Assembly (NCBI RefSeq): GCF_003994485.1
Contig: NZ_RZNJ01000006.1
Coordinates: 404-64,403 of the forward strand
DNA: 64,000 bases
DNA from: Arsenicitalea aurantiaca
GTDB lineage: Bacteria > Pseudomonadota > Alphaproteobacteria > Rhizobiales > Devosiaceae
Direction of reading: 5' to 3'
Of the stretch, positions 27,195 to 35,131 are shown in pieces. How positions within the stretch are numbered: position 1 is the stretch's first letter; every line of letters starts with the position of its first letter. Both the position numbers and the translations under genes were made by a program. The notes under the pieces were generated by a model, which saw nothing but the letters and a program-made list of their open reading frames with translations, made no database searches and was not told where the DNA came from.

Positions 27195-28939
27195 GAGAGG
27201 AGTCCGGCCTTACGCGCATAGCCGCGCGGCGTGAACGCCACGGTGCGGCCATCGCCACGGGTGAAGGCCCGGGAGCTCGAAGCGCCGATGAGAACGATGG
27301 TCAGCATGTCTATGCTTTCAGGATCGAACCGGGAGAGCGTCGTCACCGTCACCATTTCGTCCGGCCGACCGAGACTGGAGGCGACGATCACCGGGGTTTC
27401 GGGCGGGCGATGGGCCATAAAGATAGACTTCGCCGCAATGATGAGATCGGTGCGTCTCTGCGACCGCGGGTTGTAGAAGGCGGTGACGAAATCGCTTGCT
27501 GCCGCGCCCTCGAGCCGTTTGAGGATGTCTTCCCGGGGGGTCAGCAGGTCCGATAGCGAGATCGCGCAGAAATCATGGCCAAGCAGCGCTCCAGCGGCTG
27601 CCGAAGCGGCCTGCAATGCGGAAATTCCCGGATGGCTTTCCACCGCCACGCGCCGCGCATCTTCGCTCAGCGCTCTTTCCCCTTGGGCCGAGAGCAACTC
27701 GAAGACGAGCGCCGCCATGGCATAGATCTGCGCGTCGCCCGAGCAGACGAGCGCGACGGTACGGCCCGTGGCGGCCAGTTCGATCGCATGACGCACGCGG
27801 ACTTCCTCGTCGCCGAGCGGAAACCGATGTTCCTGCTGACCGGTCGCAAGGTCGGCGATGAGATCGAGATAGAGCCCATAGCCCACCCAGTCGCCCGACG
27901 CCTCGAGGGCCGCGACAGCCGCGGCGGTTCGGGTCTCGGGGGCGCCCGGACCGATGCCGACGATGTGCAGATACCCCGGCGCACGGCCGAGCGAGGCGGG
28001 ATCGAGCGGTGCTTCGCTCAGCCCGATGGCACAGGTGGCGCGCGCTGATTTCCGCTTGGGCATGATGAGGCGACCAGCCTTCAGCGCCGCGGCCTCGGCG
28101 ACGCCCGGCGTGCCGGTCTCCGCTTCGACGATTGCCGAGGGGTTCTCCAGCCGCTCGCGCTCGGCGGCGAGTTCGGCAGACGTGAAGAGCCTGAGCGGCA
28201 CGCCGAAATGGCGCGCGGCAGCATGAAGCGCCGGTTCGTCGGCTTTCAAGGCAATGGTGCCGATCGCTGCAAGGCTCTTTGGGGACAGGCCGGCCTCGGC
28301 GAGCGTTGCTTCAAGAAGCGCGATCACTTCGTCTGCCCCGGCCCCGCGTTCGCAGCCCATGCCCGCAAGGAGCGTCGCGGGATGATAGACGAGCCCCTCG
28401 GCGTCCAGCCGTTCGGTGACGCTGACGGCCACCGCCCCATCGGGCGCGATCGGATAGCCGGCCTGGGCAAGCCAGGGCGCGTCGCCGGTGAGCGCGATCG
28501 TCTCGCCACCCAGAAGCGCGGCCATGGCCGGCTTGGCCGCAACGGGGTCGGCAATCCTGTATCCGGCCGGCGGTTCGTCGAGCCCGCGGGAAAACCGGCT
28601 GTCTGAGGCCGTGGTGAGGGCCGCACTGCCGCCGATCGTAGCCGCAATCTCCCGCGCCAGCCGGTTCGCGCCATGATGCCCGCCCAGGAGCGGCACGACA
28701 TGGCCGCCGTCCTGGCTCACCGCAAGCACGGGCGGCTCGACCGTCTTGTCGGACAGGAGCGGCGCCAGGATGCGGATAAGGATGCCCGCGGCACAGACGC
28801 CGACGATCGGGCGCCCCGCCCCGAAAAGCCGGCGGATCTGGCCCGCCTCGCCCGCCAATACCTCGCCGCCAATCAGTTCGGCGATCCGCGCAGCGGTGTC
28901 GCGCCCGCTGCCTGCAAAGGTCAGGACGGCCGGCTTCAT
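27191..28939 (-). CDS. CbiG-CobJ fusion: cobalt-precorrin-5A hydrolase and precorrin-3B C(17)-methyltransferase
   Basis: The 582-residue protein joins two enzymes. Residues 1-320 are CbiG: an N-terminal hydrolase domain (VGVCAAGILIRILAPLL, LLGGHHGANRLAREIA) and a CobE-like C-terminal domain (LLAGMGCERGAGADEV, TIALKADEPAL). Residues 325-582 are a CobJ/CbiH methylase with LHIVGIGPGAPETRT, VCSGDAQIYAMAALVFE and FVTAFYNPRSQRR. CbiG opens the ring-A lactone and releases acetaldehyde, a step needed only in the oxygen-independent route. I start it at 28939 because that ATG forms an ATGA overlap with cobI and has GGGGA upstream; an ATG nine bases earlier is possible. Confidence 0.93.
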   Translation of the reverse strand: MKPAVLTFAGSGRDTAARIAELIGGEVLAGEAGQIRRLFGAGRPIVGVCAAGILIRILAPLLSDKTVEPPVLAVSQDGGHVVPLLGGHHGANRLAREIAATIGGSAALTTASDSRFSRGLDEPPAGYRIADPVAAKPAMAALLGGETIALTGDAPWLAQAGYPIAPDGAVAVSVTERLDAEGLVYHPATLLAGMGCERGAGADEVIALLEATLAEAGLSPKSLAAIGTIALKADEPALHAAARHFGVPLRLFTSAELAAERERLENPSAIVEAETGTPGVAEAAALKAGRLIMPKRKSARATCAIGLSEAPLDPASLGRAPGYLHIVGIGPGAPETRTAAAVAALEASGDWVGYGLYLDLIADLATGQQEHRFPLGDEEVRVRHAIELAATGRTVALVCSGDAQIYAMAALVFELLSAQGERALSEDARRVAVESHPGISALQAASAAAGALLGHDFCAISLSDLLTPREDILKRLEGAAASDFVTAFYNPRSQRRTDLIIAAKSIFMAHRPPETPVIVASSLGRPDEMVTVTTLSRFDPESIDMLTIVLIGASSSRAFTRGDGRTVAFTPRGYARKAGLLS

Positions 28940-29643
28940 CGTCCCCATGCCTCGGCCCCGCGATAGGTCAGGATGGTCGAAAAATACGGGCGATCGGTGT
29001 GGGCGAAGGCGGCAAGCGGGGTGATCCGTTCCTTCCCCGTCGTCGCGTGCTCGACGATCATCGCGCCGCCCAGATGCCCGGTTTCCTCGAGAAGGGCGCG
29101 GATGCGGTCGAAATGCCGCCCGATCTTGATGAGCGCCGCCGCGTCGGTGGAGAGGAGTTCGGACCGGAGCACGGCATCGGGCAACGGCGCCGGCAGAACC
29201 TTCAGCATCTCGTTCCGTGCGGCAAGCGGCCGCCCGATCGCGGCGGCGCTCGCGGTCAGCGAGGTGACCCCCGGCACGATGCAGATTTCGGCCTCCCGGC
29301 CCACGCGATCGATCAGATACATCGCCGAGCCATAAAAGAGCGGATCACCTTCGCAGAGATAGGCGACATCGCGCCCGGCCCGCAAATGGAGAAGGATCGC
29401 CTGCGCGCCCTCGTTATAGGCGGTGCGGCCGATGGCGCGGTCTATGCTCATCGGCAGGGGGATCGGCACCCGCGCAGCGTCGGGGTTGAGATGGGGCGAT
29501 GCGATTTCGAGAGCCAGCGCGGAATCCTCGCGCGGAGCGGGAAAGGCGATGACTTCGACGGCGCCGAGAATGCGTGCGGCCTTCAGCGTCAGAAGCTCGG
29601 GGTCGCCGGGGCCGACGCCCACGAGGTACAGGGTCCCGTTCAT
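28936..29643 (-). CDS. cobI: Precorrin-2 C(20)-methyltransferase (CobI/CbiL)
   Basis: The 235-residue tetrapyrrole methylase has the N-terminal LYLVGVGPGDPELLTLKA motif, VAYLCEGDPLFYGSAMYL and CIVPGVTSLTASAAA, diagnostic for CobI/CbiL. It adds the C-20 methyl group to precorrin-2 or to its cobalt complex. Start and stop are both fixed by ATGA overlaps with cobL upstream and the cbiG-cobJ fusion downstream. A longer in-frame reading into cobL was rejected. Confidence 0.95.
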   Translation of the reverse strand: MNGTLYLVGVGPGDPELLTLKAARILGAVEVIAFPAPREDSALALEIASPHLNPDAARVPIPLPMSIDRAIGRTAYNEGAQAILLHLRAGRDVAYLCEGDPLFYGSAMYLIDRVGREAEICIVPGVTSLTASAAAIGRPLAARNEMLKVLPAPLPDAVLRSELLSTDAAALIKIGRHFDRIRALLEETGHLGGAMIVEHATTGKERITPLAAFAHTDRPYFSTILTYRGAEAWGR

Positions 29644-30848
29644 GGCTTTCTCGTTGAAAACTGGGTGACGGCCATGCGCGGACGCATGACGCGATGGGGA
29701 CCGACCCGATCGAGAACCGAGACGTCGATGCGCACGAGGTCGCCGCCCAGTTCGGCCTGCCGCCGGCTGAGCTCGAGCTCCCCCTCGAGCGTCACGGCAT
29801 TGGCAACGAGGCGCCCGCCTGGTCTCAAGGCATCCCACGCGCGTTCGAAGAGCGTCGGGTTGCCGACACCGCCCCCCACGAACACCGCATCGGGGCGATC
29901 TTGCCCCGCGAGCGTCTCGGGCAGATCGCCCGGGACGATCGTGAGGGCGGGCACGCCGAGAGCTGCAGCGTTACGGGCGATCATCGAAAGCCTTTCGGTC
30001 TCACGCTCGAAGGCAATGGCGCGGGTACCGGGCGCCGCCCGCATCCACTCGATGCCGATCGATCCGCATCCGGCGCCAAGATCCCAGAGGAGCGCGCCGG
30101 GATAGGGCGCAAGCCGGGCGAGCGTCGCCGCACGGACCTCGCGCTTGGTGAGTTGCCCATCCGAAATGAATGCACCGTCCGGCAGGCCGGGGATGGGCGG
30201 GAGAAGCGGCGCATCAGCGTCGGCGACGCAGTCGATGGCAAGGACGTAGAAATCGCCAATCTCGGCCTTGTCCCATTCCGTCGCACGCATGGCCTCGCGG
30301 CGCTCTCCCGGCCCACCGATTGCCTCGAGCGCAATCATCAGGCTTTGTCCATAGCCGCGGGCCAGGAGGAGGCAGGCGACAGCGCCCGCCGTAGCCGCAT
30401 CGGCGGTGAGCGCCAGAATGCGATTGCCGGGAAGCACGTGCGGATGGAGCGCTTCCACCGGCCGGCCATGCAGCGAAAGCGTCGTCACGTTCTGCAGCGG
30501 CCAAACGAGCCGGGAGGCTGCCAATTGGTAGGCCGAGGGCGCAGGGAGGGTTTCGAACTCCTCGCTGCCATAGCGCGCGGAAAGGCTTGCTCCGATGCCG
30601 AACCAGAAAGGGTCGCCGGTAGCGAGCAGCACGGTGGGCATCCCGCGCCGGGCGTCGAGCACGCCGAGCATTTGCCCATAGGGACCGCTCCACGCGATCC
30701 GCTCCTGCCCCTCCGGCTGTGGAAGAGCGGACAGGAACCGCCGGCTTCCGATCAGGACCGGCGCCGCATCGATCCGGCGACGCGTTGCCTCGGGCAGGGT
30801 GTCGGATCCCCCCTCGCCCATGCCGATGATGGTGAGCCAGGCCGTCAT
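29640..30848 (-). CDS. cobL: Precorrin-6Y C(5,15)-methyltransferase, decarboxylating (CobL)
   Basis: The 402-residue protein is the full two-domain CobL, equivalent to CbiE plus CbiT. The N-terminal CbiE-like methylase spans about residues 1-200 (LTIIGMGEGGSDTL, VLLATGDPFWFGIGASL). The C-terminal CbiT-like Rossmann methyltransferase follows (KREVRAATLARLAP, LLWDLGAGCGSIGIEWM, VFVGGGVGNPTLFERAW). It methylates C-5 and C-15 and decarboxylates the acetate side chain on ring C. Four-base overlaps join it to cobH and cobI. Confidence 0.95.
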   Translation of the reverse strand: MTAWLTIIGMGEGGSDTLPEATRRRIDAAPVLIGSRRFLSALPQPEGQERIAWSGPYGQMLGVLDARRGMPTVLLATGDPFWFGIGASLSARYGSEEFETLPAPSAYQLAASRLVWPLQNVTTLSLHGRPVEALHPHVLPGNRILALTADAATAGAVACLLLARGYGQSLMIALEAIGGPGERREAMRATEWDKAEIGDFYVLAIDCVADADAPLLPPIPGLPDGAFISDGQLTKREVRAATLARLAPYPGALLWDLGAGCGSIGIEWMRAAPGTRAIAFERETERLSMIARNAAALGVPALTIVPGDLPETLAGQDRPDAVFVGGGVGNPTLFERAWDALRPGGRLVANAVTLEGELELSRRQAELGGDLVRIDVSVLDRVGPHRVMRPRMAVTQFSTRKP

Positions 30849-31474
30849 CGCGCCATGCCCTTGGCAATGGCGTTGAGCGCCGCCGCCGCGATCGCCGAAC
30901 CACCGCGCCTGCCCCGCACGGTAAGAAAAGGGATGGCCAATGCGTTCCGGGCAAGCAGCACCTTGCTTTCGGCGGCTCCGACGAAGCCGACCGGCGCCGC
31001 GATGATGGCAGCCGGATGCGGAGCCCCGGCTTCAAGCATTTCGAAAAGGTGGAAGAGCGCCGTCGGCGCATTGCCGATGAGGATGACGGCGCCCGCGAGC
31101 CGGTCGCGCCAGAGTTCGACCGCCGCGGCCGAACGGGTGGTGCCGAGTGCACGGGCAAGCTCGGGCACGCCATGGGCGTTGAGGGTCACGATCAGTTCGG
31201 CATCGCGCGGGAAGAGGCTGCGGATCAGCGCCGCACGCACCATCTCGCAATCGCAAAGCACCGGCGCGCCGGCCGCGAGCGCTGCCTGGGCGGCCCCGAC
31301 GACGTCGGCCGTACCGAGGATGTCGGCGGCAAGATCGACCATGCCGCAGGCGTGGATCATGCGCACCGCAACAGGACGCAGCGCCTCGGGGAGATGGTCG
31401 AGCTCGGCCTCCTCCTCGATGGTCGCAAAGCTGCGCGCGTAGATTTCGGCGGCGTCCCGCAGATAGTCGATCAT
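30845..31474 (-). CDS. cobH: Precorrin-8X methylmutase (CobH/CbiC)
   Basis: The 209-residue enzyme moves the methyl group from C-11 to C-12 to give hydrogenobyrinate or cobyrinate. MIHACGMVDLAADI carries the conserved active-site histidine near residue 43. VLCDCEMVRAAL and IIAAPVGFVGAAESK are further CobH/CbiC signatures. The size is normal. It is the second gene of the cbiX operon, with ATGA overlaps at both ends. Confidence 0.95.
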   Translation of the reverse strand: MIDYLRDAAEIYARSFATIEEEAELDHLPEALRPVAVRMIHACGMVDLAADILGTADVVGAAQAALAAGAPVLCDCEMVRAALIRSLFPRDAELIVTLNAHGVPELARALGTTRSAAAVELWRDRLAGAVILIGNAPTALFHLFEMLEAGAPHPAAIIAAPVGFVGAAESKVLLARNALAIPFLTVRGRRGGSAIAAAALNAIAKGMAR

Positions 31475-32712
31475 CGCTTGCGTTCGGCCCGGGCCAGCCG
31501 CCCGGGCACCTTCGGCAGGGTCACCGGCCCGAGCGGATGATCGGCGTGAGGATAGGGGTGGTGGTGATGATCGTGGACCACGCCCGGCGCGGCCTTACGA
31601 TAAAGGAGCGCGTGATCGTCGTGATGGTGGTGATGGCCGTGGTGGTGATGGCCATGCGCATGGTCGTGCCCGTGATCGTGCGTATGGTGATGGCCATGCG
31701 GCTCATGGGCGTGGAGCGGGGACCAGGGCAGGCCATGGGCGATGCAGAAGGCCTCGTCGCGGCACGAGGCGTCGCAATCGCCCTTGCAGGGGCAGTTCTC
31801 GAGCCCGCCGCCCACGCCCTCGACGTGGTGGTGGTGGCTTTCCTGGGCGAGGCCGATCTCGGCCTCGAACCCCAGGACCTGTTCGCGATATTTGCACATC
31901 GCGCAGTTCATCAGGTTCTGCCCCTCGAGGATCTCGCGGGCCCGATCGATGAAGGTTTCGACAACGAGGGGGTGGTCGTTGAGATAGGGCGCCTTGAGGA
32001 TCTCGATGTCCGGATAGCGCAGCTGTGCCTCGTCTGCAGCGTCGTAGATGCGGTTGACGAGAACCCCGGTGAACATGAAATAGGGGAAGACGACGATGCG
32101 CCGATACCCAAGCCGCACCGCATGATCGAGCGCGGGGGCGACGAGCGGAAAGGTGACACCCGAATAGGCGACCTCACCCCAGCCAAAGCCCATGCCCTCC
32201 CAGAGCATGCGCATGACCTTGGCGACGTTGGAGTTGGCGTCCGGATCCGACGCGCCGCGCCCCACCACCATCAGCAAGGTCTCGTGGCGCGGGACGTCCC
32301 CGGAAGCCCCGGCAATCGCTTCCTCGATGCGCTCGCCGGCCGCCCGGATCATCTTGAGGTCTACCCCGAGCTCGCGCCCATAGGTGATCTCGAAACCCGG
32401 ATGGGTGGCCGCATAGGTGTTGAGGACCGAAGGGATGTCGTTCTTGGCGTGCCCTGCGGCAAAGAGCATGCCCGGCAGCGCCAGCACATGCCTCACCCCT
32501 GCCGCACGCAGCCGATCGAGGCCCTGATGGATGACGGGATTGGCAAATTCGAGATAGCCATATTCCACCGGCACACCGGGGAAGCGCGCGCGCAGCTGGT
32601 CGGCCAGCACGGCGAATTCACCGACGGCCCGCTGGTTGCGGCTGCCATGGCCGCACAGCATGATGCCGGTGCCCTCAGGCAGCGCCAAAGCGGGTTTCAG
32701 ATCTGGGGTCAT
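31471..32712 (-). CDS. cbiX: Long CbiX-type sirohydrochlorin cobaltochelatase with Cys and His-rich C-terminus
   Basis: The 413-residue protein inserts cobalt into sirohydrochlorin by family. Two chelatase domains span about 1-265, with active-site histidines in LCGHGSRN (His22) and FAAGHAKND (His88). A CxxC pair (Cys270/273, NCAMCKYREQ) and a second Cys cluster at 307-323 follow, like the Fe-S centre of long CbiX proteins. Residues 334-392 are dominated by His and Asp, a likely cobalt reservoir. It opens the operon cbiX-cobH-cobL-cobI-cbiG/cobJ-cobM. Its AGAGG ribosome-binding site lies inside a hairpin. Early cobalt insertion conflicts with the nearby cobN. Confidence 0.93.
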   Translation of the reverse strand: MTPDLKPALALPEGTGIMLCGHGSRNQRAVGEFAVLADQLRARFPGVPVEYGYLEFANPVIHQGLDRLRAAGVRHVLALPGMLFAAGHAKNDIPSVLNTYAATHPGFEITYGRELGVDLKMIRAAGERIEEAIAGASGDVPRHETLLMVVGRGASDPDANSNVAKVMRMLWEGMGFGWGEVAYSGVTFPLVAPALDHAVRLGYRRIVVFPYFMFTGVLVNRIYDAADEAQLRYPDIEILKAPYLNDHPLVVETFIDRAREILEGQNLMNCAMCKYREQVLGFEAEIGLAQESHHHHVEGVGGGLENCPCKGDCDASCRDEAFCIAHGLPWSPLHAHEPHGHHHTHDHGHDHAHGHHHHGHHHHHDDHALLYRKAAPGVVHDHHHHPYPHADHPLGPVTLPKVPGRLARAERKR

Positions 32713-32720
32713 GGGGTCTC

Positions 32721-32845
32721 GCCTCTTTCTTTCGTAGAGGCAGAGTTCGCATCAAAGCCTGTCTGCAGCCCCGGATCTGGTCCCCGATTTGGGTCGACCG
32801 CACCGGATCCTGTTTCAGTCCCTTTTGTGGAACGCTGCGCTTGCT
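32721..32845 (-). promoter_or_regulatory. Truncated cobalamin-riboswitch-like leader of cbiX
   Basis: Read on the minus strand, the leader contains AAAAGGGA (about 32819-32826), CGGTGCGG (about 32796-32803), GGGACCAGATCCG and then GGCTGC. These match the complete riboswitch before cobW segment by segment. After CTGC the expected CCCCGCAACTGTAA core is missing, and no good B12 box (AGCCAGGAGACCTGCC) follows, only AACTCTGCC. A hairpin GCCTCT/AGAGGC (32736-32741 with 32721-32726) encloses the ribosome-binding site of cbiX. It looks like the 5' half of a cobalamin riboswitch that lost its binding core, possibly keeping the expression platform. Confidence 0.6.
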
Positions 32846-32849
32846 CAAG

Positions 32850-32878
32850 CTTCTAGGGGGTCGCGCAGGGAGGGTCAA
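32850..32878 (-). promoter_or_regulatory. Probable promoter of the cbiX operon
   Basis: On the minus strand TTGACC and TAGAAG are separated by exactly 17 bp. Transcription would start about 7 bp later, right at the 5' end of the riboswitch-like leader. Confidence 0.5.
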
Positions 32879-32916
32879 TGCGTTGACGCGCCGACCCTCG
32901 CCCAGATGCCAATGCT

Positions 32917-32935
32917 TTTGAAAATGAGTTGCAAA
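32917..32935. promoter_or_regulatory. Imperfect 19 bp palindrome, possible Fur-family operator
   Basis: TTTGAAAATGAGTTGCAAA is an A/T-rich dyad (14 of 19 positions symmetric) in a GC-rich intergenic region, about 90 bp before the CDF transporter gene and 40 bp upstream of the cbiX promoter. Its TTTGnAA half-sites recall Fur/Mur/Irr-type boxes. The regulator is a guess. Confidence 0.35.
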
Positions 32936-33023
32936 TACAGCGACTTGCTTCGACGGGCGTTCCACGCTATGGCCTTCGGATGCGAACGGGCGGCGCAGTG
33001 CCGGCCCGAACCGAGCCCCTCCG

Positions 33024-33923
33024 ATGAAAGCCGAGATCCCCCTAACCACCCGCATCGCGGTGGGCAGCCTATTGATCGGCGTGCTCGTGCTGGCGCTCAA
33101 GGGGCTTGCCGCCTGGTGGACCGGCTCGATCGCGCTCTACTCGGATGCGCTCGAAAGCGTCGTCAACATCGCCACCGCGCTCGCCGCCCTCGTCGCCGTC
33201 AGGCTCGCCGCGCGGCCGGCTGACGCCACCCTGCCCTATGGCTACCACAAGGCCGAGTATTTCTCGGCCGTCATCATCGGGGTCTTCATCGGCGTTGCGG
33301 CGCTCCTCATCTTCCGCGAGGCCTATCTTGGCTACTTCCATCCGCGGCCGATCGAACTTACGCCCGCCGCCATTGCGGTCAGCATCTTCGCCACGGTGAT
33401 CAACGCGGTCTGGGCCGGCTATCTCGTGCGCGCGGGCCGCAAGGCCCGGTCCCCCGCCCTCGTCGCGGACGGGCGGCACCTCTTTACCGACGTCTTCTCG
33501 ACCGGCGCAGTTCTTCTGGGCGTGCTTCTGGTGGCGGTTACGGGTTGGGCGCGGCTCGATGCGGTGCTGGCCGCGCTCGTGGGCTGCACCATCCTCTGGT
33601 CGGGCTGGCTGCTCGTCAGGCAGAGTGTCATCGGGCTCATGGATGTCGCCGTCGATCCGGGGCAGCTGGCCCGGATCCGCGAGCTCATCGCCGCCAATGC
33701 CGAGGGCGCGATCGAAGCCCACGACATCCGCACACGCCAGGCGGGCAAGGCGACCTTCATCGATTTTCACCTCGTCGTGCCCGGCACGATGAGCGTCGCT
33801 GAAGCCCATGTCATCTGCGACGGCATCGAGCACAAGCTCCGTGAAGCAGTGCCCGACAGCCAGATCACCATTCACGTTGAGCCCGAGAACAAGGCCAAGC
33901 ATTCGGGCATCGTCGTGCTCTAG
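33024..33923 (+). CDS. Cation diffusion facilitator (CDF) divalent-metal exporter
   Basis: The 299-residue protein has six membrane helices and a cytoplasmic C-terminal domain, like FieF/MntE-type exporters. Metal-site segments are YSDALESVVN in TM2 and HLFTDVFST in TM5. PYGYHKAEYFSA between TM2 and TM3 is the usual CDF loop. The C-terminal ferredoxin-like domain includes THE-type sequence AHDIRTRQAGKATFIDFHLVV. Such proteins export Fe, Zn, Mn or Co in exchange for protons. The nearby Fur-like palindrome and the cobalamin genes make Fe, Mn or Co attractive, but the ion is not proven. It is convergent with the MerR gene. Confidence 0.9.
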   Translation: MKAEIPLTTRIAVGSLLIGVLVLALKGLAAWWTGSIALYSDALESVVNIATALAALVAVRLAARPADATLPYGYHKAEYFSAVIIGVFIGVAALLIFREAYLGYFHPRPIELTPAAIAVSIFATVINAVWAGYLVRAGRKARSPALVADGRHLFTDVFSTGAVLLGVLLVAVTGWARLDAVLAALVGCTILWSGWLLVRQSVIGLMDVAVDPGQLARIRELIAANAEGAIEAHDIRTRQAGKATFIDFHLVVPGTMSVAEAHVICDGIEHKLREAVPDSQITIHVEPENKAKHSGIVVL

Positions 33924-33933
33924 CCTGCCCGGC

Positions 33934-34353
33934 CTAGTGCTCGGCCCGGCACTCCTCATGGTCCGACAGCACCTGGAGGATGCGGCAGTCAGCGACCGTG
34001 CCATGCGCGCAGCTTTCGAGCATGGACGCCAGTTCGGTCCGCAAGGCGATCAGCTTGGCAAGGCGCTCGTCAACTTCCTTGAGACGCGCTTCGACCAGCG
34101 CATCGAGATCCTCGCAGGGCGCATCGCGATGATTGGCGATACGCAGCATCGATTTCAACGATTCCATCGAAAATCCCATCGCCCGCGCGTGGGCGATGAA
34201 GCGCAGCCGGTCGAGCGCATCGCTGTCGTAGCGCCGCTGGTTGCCGGCGGTGCGCCCAGTCGGCGCGATCAGTTCGATCTCCTCGTAATAGCGGATCGTG
34301 GGCACCTTTACCCCCGATCGTGTGGCGAGGTCGCCGATCGAATAATTGGTCAT
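33934..34353 (-). CDS. MerR-family heavy-metal-responsive regulator (ZntR/CadR/PbrR type)
   Basis: The 139-residue regulator has an N-terminal winged helix (YSIGDLATRSGVKVPTIRYYEE), a dimerisation helix and a C-terminal metal-binding loop. Candidate ligands are Cys80, Cys115, His117, Cys123 and a terminal HEEC/HAEH-like cluster (Cys135). The Cys80/Cys115/Cys123 pattern resembles ZntR/CadR/PbrR, so Zn, Cd, Pb or Co are candidate signals. It is divergent from the second transporter gene across 72 bp that contain a perfect dyad operator. Long in-frame readings upstream of 34353 are artefacts. Confidence 0.9.
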   Translation of the reverse strand: MTNYSIGDLATRSGVKVPTIRYYEEIELIAPTGRTAGNQRRYDSDALDRLRFIAHARAMGFSMESLKSMLRIANHRDAPCEDLDALVEARLKEVDERLAKLIALRTELASMLESCAHGTVADCRILQVLSDHEECRAEH

Positions 34354-34361
34354 TTTGCCCC

Positions 34362-34392
34362 TTGAACCTCTAGTGGCTAGAGGAATTATCTG
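34362..34392 (+). promoter_or_regulatory. MerR-type promoter with perfect dyad operator
   Basis: TTGAAC (34362-34367) and TATCTG (34387-34392) are separated by 19 bp, the over-long spacer that MerR activators untwist. Within it CCTCTAG-TGG-CTAGAGG (34367-34383) is a perfect 7-3-7 palindrome. It drives the downstream metal transporter and probably autoregulates the divergent merR gene. Confidence 0.85.
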
Positions 34393-34425
34393 TGGTGCCC
34401 GGGACGGAATCGCAAGGGCAAGACG

Positions 34426-35091
34426 ATGAGCGCAGGGTGCGGACACGAGCACAGCTTCGATGGCATGGACGATGCGTACAAGCGCCGGCTGGTCATCGTC
34501 ACAATCCTCAACCTCCTGGGCTTTGCCATCGAGATGAGCGCCGGCGCTCTGTCGGGCAGTCAGGCGCTGAAGGCCGATGCGCTCGATTTCCTCGCCGATG
34601 GCGCGACCTATGCGCTCTCGCTCTGGGCCATCGGCAGGCCGCTGCAGGTGCGGGCCGGCGCCGCCTTCGCCAAGGGCCTCAGCCTCGTTGCCATCGGGCT
34701 CTGGATCGCGGGTTCGACGCTCTATCAGGTGTTCTACATGGGCATGCCGGAACCTCATGTGATGAGCATTGTGGGGCTGATCGCGCTCGGCATCAATTTC
34801 GTCTCGGTCTGGCTGCTGATGGCCTACAAGGATGGCGACGCCAATGTGCGCTCGGTCTGGCTCTGCTCGCGCAACGACATGATCGGCAATATCGCTGTGG
34901 TCGGGGCGGCGGGCGCCGTGGCGGTGCTCGGAAATGGCGCGCCCGACCTCATCGTCGCCTTCATCATGTCGGCGCTGTTCCTCAGTTCCGCGGGCCAGAT
35001 CCTCCGGCAGTCGGCGACGGAATGGCAACGGGCGCGTTCGGGCGAGGCCGTGACCCACGATCACGAGCACGACCACGGGCATTCGCACTGA
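34426..35091 (+). CDS. Short CDF-like cation transporter under MerR control
   Basis: The 221-residue membrane protein has about six helices and no cytoplasmic C-terminal domain. The N-terminus has CGHEHSFDG and the C-terminus HDHEHDHGHSH, both likely metal ligands. TM2 reads KADALDFLADGATY, keeping the paired Asp of CDF proteins, but TM5 reads WLCSRNDMIGN where canonical CDFs have HxxxD. So a Cys/Asn replaces part of the usual site. It lies directly behind the MerR operator and should export the metal that the regulator senses. Similar short proteins accompany CadR-type regulators. The ion is not identifiable. Confidence 0.85.
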   Translation: MSAGCGHEHSFDGMDDAYKRRLVIVTILNLLGFAIEMSAGALSGSQALKADALDFLADGATYALSLWAIGRPLQVRAGAAFAKGLSLVAIGLWIAGSTLYQVFYMGMPEPHVMSIVGLIALGINFVSVWLLMAYKDGDANVRSVWLCSRNDMIGNIAVVGAAGAVAVLGNGAPDLIVAFIMSALFLSSAGQILRQSATEWQRARSGEAVTHDHEHDHGHSH

Positions 35092-35131
35092 GCCTCTTGC
35101 GGGCCGCCCTCGATCGGCTCAGACTCCAACT

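Noticed and set aside
31520-31720. Tandem repeat or CRISPR-like array of CAT/GTG triplets
   Set aside because: It is the codon repeat of the His-rich tail of CbiX, with no spacers.
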